A stretch of 64,000 nt of DNA, from the NCBI GenBank assembly GCA_017935345.1, contig JAGBHU010000053.1, forward strand, positions 52,022 to 116,021, given 5' to 3'. Shown piece by piece: positions 17,097-25,595 of this stretch (positions are counted from its first letter, which is position 1; the number at the start of each line of letters is the position of its first letter). The translations under genes were made by a program, and so were the position numbers. The notes under the pieces were generated by a model, which saw nothing but the letters and a program-made list of their open reading frames with translations, was not told where the DNA came from and ran no database searches. Source of the stretch: Coprococcus sp. (GTDB lineage Bacteria; Bacillota; Clostridia; Lachnospirales; Lachnospiraceae).

Positions 17097-19376
17097 ATGG
17101 TTAAATGGAAGAAATATTTATGTGTAATCTTATCGGCTGCAATGATGGCGACATGTGTAACCGGCTGTGGCAGCACAAATGAAGAAGAGGGGACTACCCG
17201 GGCTGAAACAAAGGCAGACAGTCAGGAAGAGCAGAAATTGGAGGAAGCGCTTACTTCCCAGCTTTCCTTTGATGATATAGGAGAAGCCGATAAGGAGGAA
17301 ACAGTATATGTATTATCGGATGCATCGGGAAATGTGGAGAGTGTTCTTGTAAGCAATTGGCTGAAGAATACGGAAGGTACCGATGGCATTCATGATTATA
17401 CAACGCTTACGGATATAGAGAATGTAAAGGGTTACGAACAGTATGTGGAAAATGAAGACGGAAGCATTACATGGCAGTCAAATGGCTCTGACATCTATTA
17501 TCAGGGCGTTTCAACCGAGCAGCTTCCTGTAGATGTAAAGGTGTCCTACAAGCTGGACGGCACGGACATTGAGCCTGAGGAGCTGGCAGGAAAATCAGGA
17601 AAGGTTACGATTCGTTTTGATTATACAAACAATACAACGACAAAGGTAAAAATCGGAGAAACGGAGAAGGATGTATTAACACCGTTTGTAATGCTGTCAG
17701 GCGTAATGCTTCCTGTAGATAAATTCTCAAATGTTCAGGTTGATAACGGAAAGGTTATTTCAGAGGGAAGCAATGTTATCGTAGTAGGATATGCCGTTCC
17801 GGGACTGAAGGCATGTCTTTCCGACGGAGTGGATGATAAGGATATTGCAGAAGCGATAGATGACATCGACATACCGGAATATGTTGAAATTACAGCAGAT
17901 GTGGAGGATTTTTCGCTTGCTATGACGATGACGGTAGGGGTTACTGATTTATTATCGACGGAGAACATAGAACCGGATATCGATGTGACAGACCTTGCAA
18001 AGGATATTGATACCCTTGGTGATTCGGCAAACCAGCTTGCAGATGGTTCCGGAGAATTGTTGAATGGTCTTGAAACCTTGAAAGAAGGTACCTATTCTCT
18101 TAAGAATGGTACAAATGATTTGCTTACCGGAGCAAATTCCCTTGCTACTTATACGGGTCAGCTGGCAGATGGAACATCAAAGCTGGAAACGGCGGTTACC
18201 TCTCTTACACAGGGAATTAACTCCATAAAAACAGGTTCGTATGCCTTAAAAAACGGTACAGCAACCCTTTCTACAGGTGCTGCCGCATTAAAGACAGGTG
18301 TTGATGATGTCTATTCAGGTGAGCAGACATTAAAAACAGGTGTCGATGCACTTGTTGCAGGTTATGCAGGCGATGCAGAAAGTGTCGGTGCAGTAAAAGG
18401 AGCATCTGATTTAAAGAACGGAACAAAGACGCTGAAGGATGGTGCAAAATCGGTTAGCGACGGCGCAAAGACAGTCAGCGATGGCGTTTCTACACTTGTT
18501 GAGGCAGTATCTGCAATTCCTGCAACCATTTCAGGAACGGCATCAGCTATTATAGCCCAGACAGGTCTTGGTTCATTGGAAAATATAGCAGCAACCATGG
18601 CACAGCTTGAAACAGCGGCTACAAACGGGGGACTTACAGGTGAGCAGATGGCTGCTTATAAGCAGTTATCGCAGGCATATTATTCGGCAGCAGCCATTAT
18701 GCAGATATCAGATACGCTTACAGCACAGTTAGGTGCGATGAGTGAGGATATGACAAATCTTCAGACAGGTGCCAAAGCCGTTGCAGACGGAGCAAAGACG
18801 GTGTCAGATGGTGCTGCTACCGTAGCGACAGGTGCTTCTAATCTGTCAGACGGTGTTTCGGCACTTTATAGTGGCACAAAGGCTGTATCGGATGGTTTAA
18901 AGACGCTGATTTCAGGAACAAAGACACTGAAGCAGGGAGCAAAGGATGTTGCAGATGGTGCAAAGACTGTTTCCGGAAGCATGAAGGATCTTTATGAGGG
19001 TAGTGTAACGCTGTCAAATGGCGGTGGAGACCTGCTTACGGCAACAAATACACTCAATACAAGCGCAGGTTCTATCCGTGACGGAGCGAAAACCTTAAGT
19101 GATGGTGTAAAAACCTTAAATGATGGAGCAAAGACTTTGGATGACGGTGCAGATGAGCTTAAGACGGGTGCAGGTACTTTAAGTGAAGGCATGAGCAAGT
19201 TCAATGAAGAGGGTATCAAGAAGATAACAGAGATGTTCTCAGGAAACTATCAGTTGGATATTGATTATATAGAAGCCCTCTTCGGACAGGAAGCAGCTTA
19301 TAAGAATTACAGTGGTGCATTAGAAGGAATTACGACAAATGTTAAGTTCATTTATGAAACAGGTGCTATTGAATAA
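17097..19376 (+). CDS. Lipoprotein with Leu-x-x-Gly heptad repeats (MMPL partner)
   Basis: 759 residues. A signal peptide ends with lipobox VTGC (Cys24), so it is probably a lipoprotein on the outer membrane face. Residues ~30-290 form a globular domain. Residues ~305-700 are long heptad-type repeats of the form LxxGxxxLxxGAKTVSDG, known as X-X-X-Leu-X-X-Gly repeats in YhgE/MMPL partner proteins. The repeats predict an extended structure reaching into the cell wall. It follows the MMPL gene at 31 bases and probably acts in the same export system. No enzyme motif is seen. Confidence 0.85.
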   Translation: MVKWKKYLCVILSAAMMATCVTGCGSTNEEEGTTRAETKADSQEEQKLEEALTSQLSFDDIGEADKEETVYVLSDASGNVESVLVSNWLKNTEGTDGIHDYTTLTDIENVKGYEQYVENEDGSITWQSNGSDIYYQGVSTEQLPVDVKVSYKLDGTDIEPEELAGKSGKVTIRFDYTNNTTTKVKIGETEKDVLTPFVMLSGVMLPVDKFSNVQVDNGKVISEGSNVIVVGYAVPGLKACLSDGVDDKDIAEAIDDIDIPEYVEITADVEDFSLAMTMTVGVTDLLSTENIEPDIDVTDLAKDIDTLGDSANQLADGSGELLNGLETLKEGTYSLKNGTNDLLTGANSLATYTGQLADGTSKLETAVTSLTQGINSIKTGSYALKNGTATLSTGAAALKTGVDDVYSGEQTLKTGVDALVAGYAGDAESVGAVKGASDLKNGTKTLKDGAKSVSDGAKTVSDGVSTLVEAVSAIPATISGTASAIIAQTGLGSLENIAATMAQLETAATNGGLTGEQMAAYKQLSQAYYSAAAIMQISDTLTAQLGAMSEDMTNLQTGAKAVADGAKTVSDGAATVATGASNLSDGVSALYSGTKAVSDGLKTLISGTKTLKQGAKDVADGAKTVSGSMKDLYEGSVTLSNGGGDLLTATNTLNTSAGSIRDGAKTLSDGVKTLNDGAKTLDDGADELKTGAGTLSEGMSKFNEEGIKKITEMFSGNYQLDIDYIEALFGQEAAYKNYSGALEGITTNVKFIYETGAIE

Positions 19377-19418
19377 AAATCTGCATATAATGAGCATATA
19401 AAATAAATAACTATTGTG

Positions 19419-19468
19419 TTGACTTTAATGTAGCCATGGGTTATATTATAATCGTTCAAGGAGAACGA
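19419..19468 (+). promoter_or_regulatory. Promoter of the acpP-fabD-fabG operon
   Basis: TTGACT (19419-19424) and TATATT (19442-19447) with a 17 base spacer; an overlapping TATAAT is at 19447-19452. Just downstream is an inverted repeat TCGTTC-AAGGA-GAACGA (19452-19468) covering the likely transcription start, a possible operator. I do not recognise a FapR or FabT consensus. Confidence 0.65.
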
Positions 19469-19504
19469 AGGTAATATTTACTATTTATTTAGGAGGAATT
19501 TATT

Positions 19505-19738
19505 ATGTTCGATAAGGTTAAGGCAATTTTCGAGGAGCAGTTAGGTGTATCACAGGATGAGATGAAGCTCGATACAAATTTCAAGGATGATTTAGGTGTT
19601 GATTCATTAGATTTATACGAAATCGTTATGAAGATGGAAGATGAGTTCGATGTAGAGATTCCGGCAGAAGAGCTTGAGGATGTTGCTACATTTGAGGATG
19701 TTCTGAATTACCTTAAGAACAAGGGTGTAGAAGAGTAA
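19505..19738 (+). CDS. acpP: Acyl carrier protein
   Basis: Carries growing acyl chains on a phosphopantetheine arm during type II fatty-acid synthesis. 77 residues, strongly acidic, with the attachment serine Ser34 in GVDSLDLYEIVMKMEDEF, normal length for the family. The AGGAGG ribosome binding site is strong. It is first in the acpP-fabD-fabG group with its own promoter. Confidence 0.97.
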   Translation: MFDKVKAIFEEQLGVSQDEMKLDTNFKDDLGVDSLDLYEIVMKMEDEFDVEIPAEELEDVATFEDVLNYLKNKGVEE

Positions 19739-19759
19739 TATTTGTGAATAAGGAAACGT

Positions 19760-19830
19760 AAGCAGCAGAGGTTGTCAATATACTTATGGAAAATGGGGAG
19801 ATTACTCGTATATTGATGGCATCGCTGCTT
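19760..19830 (+). other. Large hairpin between acpP and fabD
   Basis: Two nested stem segments: AAGCAGC (19760-19766) with GCTGCTT (19824-19830), and TCAATATAC (19775-19783) with GTATATTGA (19808-19816). Only ATTTTAT follows, so it is at best a weak terminator. It could be a partial terminator or a processing/stability element that keeps acpP mRNA in excess of fabD-fabG. Confidence 0.6.
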
Positions 19831-19862
19831 ATTTTATATCAGTTAAAGGGATAGGTGAACAC

Positions 19863-20786
19863 ATGAGTAAGATAGCGGTTATATTTCCGGGTCAGGGCGC
19901 ACAGTATGTAGGCATGGCAAAGGATTTTTATGAGAGCTTTGAGGATAGCAAAAGAGTTTTTGATGAGGCAGAAGAAGTTCTGGATATAGAGCTTAAGAAG
20001 ATTTGTTTTGAAGAAAATGACGATATCAACAAGACAGAATTTACGCAGCCTGCCATGGTTGCAGCAGAGGTTGCCATATATGAGCATTTGAAGAATATGG
20101 GATTGAAAGCAGATGTATTTGCAGGACTTTCCCTTGGAGAGTATAGTGCACTTGCAGCCTGTGGGGCCATGAAGCTTACGGATGCCATCAGAACTGTCAG
20201 AAGAAGAGGAATCCTGATGCAGAATGAGGTGCCGCTTGGACAGGGCGCCATGGCAGCGGTTATCGCCATGGATGCAGATAAGATTGCCGAGATATGTGAG
20301 AATACAGAAGGAAATGTACAGATTGCCAACTACAACTGTCCGGGACAGATTGTTATATCAGGTGAGACAGAGGCTATTGATAAGGCAATAGCGGCACTTA
20401 CCAAAGCAGGTGCAAAGAGAGTCATTAAGCTTAATGTAAGCGGTCCGTTCCATTCAAAGATGCTTGTTCCGGCAGGAGAGAAGCTGTATGACTATCTTGC
20501 AGATGTGGAGCTTGCAGAGAGTTTTGCACCATATTATTGTAATGTAGAGGCAGCGGAGGTTACGGATGCATCCAGAGTGAAGGAGCTTCTTAAGAAACAG
20601 GTATATTCATCAGTCAGATGGCAGCAGACCATAGAAAATATGATAGCTGACGGTGTTGATACATTTATCGAGGTAGGTCCGGGCAAAACATTAAGCGGAT
20701 TTATGAAGAAGATAAACAGAGAGATGAAATGTATGAATATTGCAACTGTGGATGATTTAGCGAAATTGGAGGAAATCAATGCTTAA
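19863..20786 (+). CDS. fabD: Malonyl CoA-acyl carrier protein transacylase
   Basis: Moves malonyl from CoA to acyl carrier protein, supplying the elongation unit of fatty-acid synthesis. 307 residues. Visible motifs: FPGQGAQYVGM at the N terminus, the active-site serine in GLSLGEYSAL, the catalytic His in VSGPFHSKM, and VGPGKTLSGF near the end. It overlaps fabG by 8 bases, so translation is probably coupled. It lies between acpP and fabG, the standard Firmicute order. Confidence 0.97.
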   Translation: MSKIAVIFPGQGAQYVGMAKDFYESFEDSKRVFDEAEEVLDIELKKICFEENDDINKTEFTQPAMVAAEVAIYEHLKNMGLKADVFAGLSLGEYSALAACGAMKLTDAIRTVRRRGILMQNEVPLGQGAMAAVIAMDADKIAEICENTEGNVQIANYNCPGQIVISGETEAIDKAIAALTKAGAKRVIKLNVSGPFHSKMLVPAGEKLYDYLADVELAESFAPYYCNVEAAEVTDASRVKELLKKQVYSSVRWQQTIENMIADGVDTFIEVGPGKTLSGFMKKINREMKCMNIATVDDLAKLEEINA

Positions 20787-21519
20787 GGATAAGGTAGCAG
20801 TAGTAACGGGTGCAGGAAGAGGCATCGGTCGTGAGATAGCAAAAACATTTGCAGGCTATGGTGCAAAGGTAGTGGTAAACTATAATGGCTCAGAGGAAAG
20901 AGCGAACAGCCTTGTGGCAGAGATAAAGGAAGCCGGTGGAGATGCCGTAGCTTTTAAGGCAAATGTGGCAGATTTTACAGAGGCAGAAGGACTGATTAAG
21001 TTTGCTGTAGAACAGTATGGCAGAGTCGATATTCTGGTAAATAATGCAGGCATAACAAGAGATAATCTTGTGCTTGGTATGAAGGAAGCAGATTTTGATG
21101 ATGTAATCAATATCAATCTGAAAGGGGCATTTAACTGTATTAAGCATGTGTACAGACCGATGATGAAGCAGAAGTATGGCAGAATCATCAATATGTCATC
21201 GGTTGTCGGTATAGAAGGCAATGCCGGTCAGCTGAACTATGCGGCTTCTAAAGCAGGTGTAATCGGTATGACCAAGTCTATAGCAAAGGAGCTTGGAAGC
21301 CGTGGTATTACTGCAAATGCGATAGCGCCGGGGTTTATAAAGACGGATATGACGGATGCCATGCCTGAAAAGGCAAAGGAGGCGATGCTGGATCACATTA
21401 CGGTAAAACGTCTTGGTGAGGTGTCTGATATTGCCGAAACGGCAGCATTTCTTGCATCAGATAAGGCATCTTATATAACAGGTCAGGTTATAAAGGTAGA
21501 CGGAGGCATGAGCCTCTGA
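20779..21519 (+). CDS. fabG: 3-oxoacyl-ACP reductase
   Basis: NADPH-dependent ketoreductase of fatty-acid elongation, short-chain dehydrogenase family. 246 residues with the nucleotide motif TGAGRGIG, NNAG, the catalytic Ser in MSSVVGIEGNAGQ and the YAASKAG Tyr/Lys pair; the C terminus ASYITGQVIKVDGGMSL is typical of FabG. The ATG lies inside the end of fabD with GGAGG upstream. Confidence 0.97.
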   Translation: MLKDKVAVVTGAGRGIGREIAKTFAGYGAKVVVNYNGSEERANSLVAEIKEAGGDAVAFKANVADFTEAEGLIKFAVEQYGRVDILVNNAGITRDNLVLGMKEADFDDVININLKGAFNCIKHVYRPMMKQKYGRIINMSSVVGIEGNAGQLNYAASKAGVIGMTKSIAKELGSRGITANAIAPGFIKTDMTDAMPEKAKEAMLDHITVKRLGEVSDIAETAAFLASDKASYITGQVIKVDGGMSL

Positions 21520-21532
21520 TAAAAAACAAATA

Positions 21533-21566
21533 TTGACAAGTTTTTTTCTATATGATACGTTATAAT
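21533..21566 (+). promoter_or_regulatory. Possible promoter of the glycine riboswitch transcript
   Basis: TTGACA at 21533-21538 and TATAAT at 21561-21566, directly after fabG. The spacing of 22 bases is longer than the ideal 17, so a less perfect -10 (TACGTT, 21556-21561) at 17 bases may be the one used. Confidence 0.5.
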
Positions 21567-21579
21567 GCGTGGGTAAAAT

Positions 21580-21792
21580 GAAAATGTGCGGGATGAAGTG
21601 TCCGGGAGAAAGGCGTGTGGCTTTCCCGAAGGAGTAAAACTTACAGGGGTATGATTTGCTGAAATTTTCAGATTGAAATCGACAGGACCGGATGTGGACT
21701 GCACTCTGGAGAATCTCATGGGAACATGAGTGCCGAAGGTGTAAGACGTTTGACGTTAATCTCTCAGGCGAAAGGACAGAGTTTTGCAAGTT
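21580..21792 (+). promoter_or_regulatory. Tandem glycine riboswitch
   Basis: The second aptamer is clear: GTGCCGAAGGTGTAAG near 21730 and CTCTCAGGCGAAAGGACAG near 21762. The first aptamer shows CCCGAAGGAGTAAAAC near 21622 and a diverged closing segment GAAATCGACAGGACC near 21675. This two-aptamer arrangement is the classic gcvT-type glycine riboswitch. It is followed by a terminator hairpin and then an alanine/glycine symporter gene, so it probably adjusts uptake or export to glycine level. Confidence 0.92.
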
Positions 21793-21815
21793 AAAAGCTT
21801 GTTTAAATGTGTTTT

Positions 21816-21846
21816 AGCAGATGAGAAACGTTCTCATCTGCTTTTT
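21816..21846 (+). terminator. Riboswitch expression-platform terminator
   Basis: Perfect 12 bp stem AGCAGATGAGAA (21816-21827) with TTCTCATCTGCT (21831-21842), loop ACG, then TTTT. It sits between the second glycine aptamer and the symporter start, so glycine binding probably decides read-through. Confidence 0.85.
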
Positions 21847-21869
21847 ATATTAAAAAAAGGAGTGGAAGC

Positions 21870-23300
21870 ATGGATAAGTTCATGGCAAAATTTACAGAAA
21901 TCTTAAAAGATGTCGATGACATTGTATGGGGTGTACCTTTGATTGTTTTGATTCTGACGGTTGGTATCTTTTTAACGCTCAGATTAAAGGGCTTGCAGAT
22001 TAGCAAGCTTCCAAAGGCACTGAAGTACATGGTGAAGAATGAAGAAGGCGGAAAAGGTGAGGTAAGTTCATTTGGCGCTTTATGTACAGCCCTTTCAGCT
22101 ACTATCGGTACAGGTAATATTGTAGGTGTTGCAACGGCTATTTGTGCCGGTGGTGCAGGCGCATTGTTCTGGATGTGGGTAGCCGCATTATTCGGTATGG
22201 CAACGAAATATGCGGAGGGTGTTCTTGCTGTTAAGTACCGTGTTATTGACAAGGATAACCATTCACTTGGAGGTCCGTTCTATTACATAGAAAATGGTAT
22301 GGGTTCAAAGTGGAAATGGCTTGCCAAGTTGTTTGCAATATTTGGAATCGGTGCAGGCTTGCTTGGTATCGGTACCATTACGCAGGTAAACGGTATTACA
22401 AGTGCGGTAAACAATTTCTTTGACGGTGATAACAGTTGGACGGTGGAATTGTTCGGCAGGGATTATAGCTGGACAGTCGTTATTGCTGCTATTGTAGTAA
22501 CGGTTTTTACGGCACTTGTTATCATCGGTGGAATTAAGCGTATTTCACAGGTTTCACAGATAATCGTTCCGTTTATGGCATGTATATATGTACTTTTCTG
22601 CGTAATACTTTTAGTATTAAATGCAAAAGCAATACCGGGTGCATTTAAAGAAATATTTGAGAGTGCATTTGGTCTTCGTGCAGCAGCCGGCGGTGCGCTC
22701 GGAACCATCATTATTGCTATGCAGAAGGGTATTGCAAGAGGTATTTTTTCAAATGAGGCAGGTCTTGGTAGTGCACCTATCGCAGCTGCGGCAGCTCAGA
22801 CAAATGAGCCTGTTCGTCAGGGACTTGTTTCCATGACGGGAACATTTATAGATACCATCGTAATATGTACGATGACGGGTCTTTCTATTGTTATTACAGG
22901 TGCCCACCATGTAGATGGTCTGGAGGGTGTAGGTGTTACGACACGTGCATTTGTTGACGGACTTCCTTTTGGAAATCAGACATGTGCGTTTATACTGATG
23001 ATATGTCTTGTATTCTTTGCATTTACAACGATTCTCGGATGGGACTATTATTCTGAACGATGTCTTGAGTATTTGTCTAAAGGAAAGAAAACAACAATGA
23101 CAGTATATCGTTGGTTATATATAGCTGCTGTATTTATTGGACCATTCCTTACTGTTGCAGCCGTTTGGACGATAGCCGATATATTGAATGCGCTGATGGC
23201 ATTGCCGAACCTGATAGCACTTCTGGCACTGAGTGGTGTTGTGGCGAAAGAAACAAAGAGTTATTTCAAGCGTCTGAAGGATGGAGAGATAAAGGAATAA
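21870..23300 (+). CDS. Sodium:alanine/glycine symporter (AGCS family)
   Basis: Sodium-coupled transporter of glycine or alanine, 476 residues with about 10-11 TM helices. AGCS hallmarks seen: FGALCTALSATIGTGNIVGVATAI, GPFYYIENGMG, GIFSNEAGLGSAPIAAAAA and GWDYYSERCLEYL. The upstream glycine riboswitch argues that glycine is the relevant substrate. AAGGAG precedes the ATG. A terminator follows, so it is a single-gene unit placed between fabG and fabF. Confidence 0.95.
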   Translation: MDKFMAKFTEILKDVDDIVWGVPLIVLILTVGIFLTLRLKGLQISKLPKALKYMVKNEEGGKGEVSSFGALCTALSATIGTGNIVGVATAICAGGAGALFWMWVAALFGMATKYAEGVLAVKYRVIDKDNHSLGGPFYYIENGMGSKWKWLAKLFAIFGIGAGLLGIGTITQVNGITSAVNNFFDGDNSWTVELFGRDYSWTVVIAAIVVTVFTALVIIGGIKRISQVSQIIVPFMACIYVLFCVILLVLNAKAIPGAFKEIFESAFGLRAAAGGALGTIIIAMQKGIARGIFSNEAGLGSAPIAAAAAQTNEPVRQGLVSMTGTFIDTIVICTMTGLSIVITGAHHVDGLEGVGVTTRAFVDGLPFGNQTCAFILMICLVFFAFTTILGWDYYSERCLEYLSKGKKTTMTVYRWLYIAAVFIGPFLTVAAVWTIADILNALMALPNLIALLALSGVVAKETKSYFKRLKDGEIKE

Positions 23301-23309
23301 TTTTTAGAC

Positions 23310-23350
23310 GAAAAAGTCTTTGTGGAATAACCGCAAGGACTTTTTCATTT
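23310..23350 (+). terminator. Intrinsic terminator after the symporter
   Basis: GAAAAAGTC (23310-23318) pairs with GACTTTTTC (23338-23346) and T-rich sequence follows. It separates the riboswitch unit from fabF. Confidence 0.75.
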
Positions 23351-23411
23351 TAGAAACAGGAAAGAAATGAAGTGGTTTCGAAAACTATTTCTCCTTGTTA
23401 TATAGAATACA

Positions 23412-23440
23412 TTGTGGTAAGATATACTAAAATATACAAT
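23412..23440 (+). promoter_or_regulatory. Promoter of fabF
   Basis: TTGTGG (23412-23417), 17 base spacer, TACAAT (23435-23440), about 70 bases before the fabF ATG. It shows that fabF is transcribed separately from acpP-fabD-fabG. Confidence 0.55.
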
Positions 23441-23512
23441 TTTTGGTTATTATAAAACCTGAAAGTTGTAGAATTTCGAGTTGGGAATAACTGAAAACAA
23501 GAGAGGTATGAG

Positions 23513-24748
23513 ATGAAAAGAGTTGTTGTAACAGGTATGGGGGCAGTTACCCCTATCGGAAATAATGTAGAAGAATTCTGGGAGAACATTAAGAAGAATA
23601 AAGTGGGTATCGGCGAGATTACAAAATTTGATGTATCAGATTATAAATGTAAGCTGGCAGCAGAGGTCAAGGATTTTGATGCGAAGGCACATATGGATGC
23701 CAAGACCGCAAGAAGAATGGAGCCGTTTTGTCAGTATGCCGTGGCTGCGACGGGTGAAGCGATAAAGGATGCAGGTCTTGACCTTGAGAAGGAAGACAGA
23801 ACCAGAATCGGAACGTGTATCGGTAACGGTCTTGGTGGTGTTGCAACGATTGAGAAGGAGCACAAGAAGGTTGTAGAAGGCAAGGCAAACAGAGTCAGTG
23901 TTATGATGGTTCCTATGATGATATCCAATATGGCGTCAGGAAATGTGGCAATTCAATATGGGTTGGAGGGGAAATGTACTGATATCGTTACAGCCTGTGC
24001 GACAGGTACAAACTCTATCGGTGAAGCATACAGATATATACAGTACGGAGAAGCTGACGTGATGGTTGCAGGTGGAGCCGAGTCACCTATTTGTGAGACA
24101 AATGTATCGGGATTTATTTCCATGACGGCTCTTTCTAGTGCGGAGGATCCTGAACGTGCGTCAATTCCGTTTGATAAAGACAGATGTGGTTTTGTCATAG
24201 CAGAGGGAGCAGGCATTGTAATTTTGGAATCTCTTGAGCATGCACAGGCCCGTGGGGCAAAGATTCTTGCAGAGATAGTCGGCTATGGTTCAACCTGTGA
24301 TGCCTACCATATTACATCTCCGAAGGAGGACGGAAGCGGTGCTGGACGTGCCATGAAGCTTGCCATGGAGGAAGCAGGAATAAAGCCTGCGGATATTGAT
24401 TATATCAATGCACACGGAACAAGCACACACCATAATGATTTATTTGAAACTAGAGCTATCAAATACGCAATGGGTGAGGATGCTTATCATGTTAATATTA
24501 ATTCAACAAAGTCCATGATAGGTCACTTGTTCGGCGCAGCGGGTGCAGTTGAATTCATTACCTGTGTGAAATCAATAGAGGACGGATATATTCATCCGAC
24601 AGTCGGACTGAAGGAAACCGAGGAGGAAATGGATTTAAACTACACGATGGGTAAAGGCGTATATAAGGATATAACATATGCTATCAGCAATTCCCTCGGT
24701 TTTGGCGGACACAACGCAAGTATACTTGTGAAGAAGTTTGAGGATTAA
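23513..24748 (+). CDS. fabF: Beta-ketoacyl-ACP synthase II
   Basis: Condensing enzyme that elongates acyl-ACP by two carbons. 411 residues, full length. The Cys-His-His triad is visible: Cys in VTACATGTNSIGEA, His in NAHGTSTHHND and His in KSMIGHLFGAAGAVE. The start MKRVVVTGMGAVTPIG is typical. It has its own promoter, separated from the other fab genes by the glycine riboswitch-symporter unit. fabH, fabZ, fabK/I and acc genes are not in this window. Confidence 0.97.
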   Translation: MKRVVVTGMGAVTPIGNNVEEFWENIKKNKVGIGEITKFDVSDYKCKLAAEVKDFDAKAHMDAKTARRMEPFCQYAVAATGEAIKDAGLDLEKEDRTRIGTCIGNGLGGVATIEKEHKKVVEGKANRVSVMMVPMMISNMASGNVAIQYGLEGKCTDIVTACATGTNSIGEAYRYIQYGEADVMVAGGAESPICETNVSGFISMTALSSAEDPERASIPFDKDRCGFVIAEGAGIVILESLEHAQARGAKILAEIVGYGSTCDAYHITSPKEDGSGAGRAMKLAMEEAGIKPADIDYINAHGTSTHHNDLFETRAIKYAMGEDAYHVNINSTKSMIGHLFGAAGAVEFITCVKSIEDGYIHPTVGLKETEEEMDLNYTMGKGVYKDITYAISNSLGFGGHNASILVKKFED

Positions 24749-24807
24749 TTTTGTAAAGAGAAATAGGTAAAATCAAATATATTTCATAAAGTGAAAATAA
24801 TAAAAAG

Positions 24808-24849
24808 GGTGTAAAGACTTAATCATAGAATAAGACTTTACACCTTGTT
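24808..24849. terminator. Bidirectional terminator hairpin
   Basis: GGTGTAAAGACTTA (24808-24821) pairs with TAAGACTTTACACC (24831-24844) with one mismatch. A T-rich run follows on the plus strand and CTTTTTATT on the minus strand, so it can end both fabF and the small minus-strand genes. Its right arm is also half of a 16 bp inverted repeat with 25335-25350. Confidence 0.7.
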
Positions 24850-24861
24850 TATGTGTTATTG

Positions 24862-25041
24862 CTATTTGATATCCAGATTTTCTGTAATGATACCAAAGGA
24901 TTCGAGTTTGGCTTTTGTTACGGTAAGTTGATAATCAACCTCTTTTTCTGAATCTGCGGAGCATTTTATTCTCTGCAAATCTGTATACTTATCAATAAGA
25001 TTATTAATCATTTCTTTCTCGGTTGGCATATATTCAACCAT
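24862..25041 (-). CDS. Small hypothetical protein, 59 residues
   Basis: Translates as a charged, helical 59-residue protein beginning MVEYMPTEKEMINNLIDKY and ending SFGIITENLDIK; an internal Met5 is another possible start. A GGAAAGGGG purine run precedes the ATG. It lies 39 bases downstream of a second small gene with a similar MP-x-x-E-K start and is followed by a terminator. No known domain; it may form a helical bundle with its neighbour. Function unknown. Confidence 0.6.
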   Translation of the reverse strand: MVEYMPTEKEMINNLIDKYTDLQRIKCSADSEKEVDYQLTVTKAKLESFGIITENLDIK

Positions 25042-25080
25042 CCTTTCACGCCCCTTTCCATAGGTTGTTGTCTATATATT

Positions 25081-25290
25081 TTAGCTGTTATTGATGACGC
25101 TTGTCAGCGGCGGTTGTTGATATAATTTTCGTTCAATCTGTTTTCTTTTGAATTCGATTTCTTCTAAAACCTCAGTATCGTTTGTTCGTTTGGCAACTCG
25201 TTCAATTTCTTCCAGTAAAGACAATTGGTCAAATAAATTGCCGTTGTATTCTTTTTCATTGATTGGCATATATGTGTCACTCACTTTCAT
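25081..25290 (-). CDS. Small hypothetical protein, ~69 residues
   Basis: Charged helical protein with the central segment LFDQLSLLEEIERVAKRTND and a C-terminal tail QQPPLTSVINNS. The start is uncertain: ATG 25290, GTG 25296 or ATG 25269 (MPINEKEY, which resembles MPTEKEMI of the next gene). A -35 TTTACA and -10 TATACT promoter is directly upstream. No known family. The pair could be a small regulatory or toxin-antitoxin-like unit, but nothing in the sequence proves it. Confidence 0.5.
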   Translation of the reverse strand: MKVSDTYMPINEKEYNGNLFDQLSLLEEIERVAKRTNDTEVLEEIEFKRKQIERKLYQQPPLTSVINNS

Positions 25291-25313
25291 CACCACCTTA
25301 TATAAGTATTTAT

Positions 25314-25342
25314 AGTATAAGGTCTTTTATTTGAGGTGTAAA
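25314..25342 (-). promoter_or_regulatory. Promoter of the two small minus-strand genes
   Basis: Read on the minus strand: TTTACA (25342-25337), 17 base spacer, TATACT (25319-25314). The -35 box lies within the 16 bp inverted repeat. Confidence 0.55.
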
Positions 25343-25595
25343 GTCTTATTAGATTGTCAAGGTACTTTCATAAATGGATACGGGAAGATTGCAATAAAAA
25401 AACAGGTGTCATGACTGTTGATGTAATAAAATATATGTTTTGCCGTAACTTTTCCTTGTGTTAGTTCAATATGGCGAATGAATATTTTAATTGGTACATG
25501 ACTATTTATGCAAAGGTATGCTAAGATAGAATATATAAACAGTATGGCAATGAAAGAAGCTTGTATTGTAAAATGATGCAAAGGTGGGAATGAAT

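Larger units (their letters stand above)
24829..25350. repeat. 16 bp perfect inverted repeats enclosing two small genes
   Basis: AATAAGACTTTACACC at 24829-24844 and its exact reverse complement GGTGTAAAGTCTTATT at 25335-25350, 490 bases apart. Between them lie only two short minus-strand genes. The layout resembles the ends of a small mobile cassette, but no target duplication or transposase is seen. The right copy overlaps the promoter and the left copy the terminator of the small operon. Confidence 0.65.
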
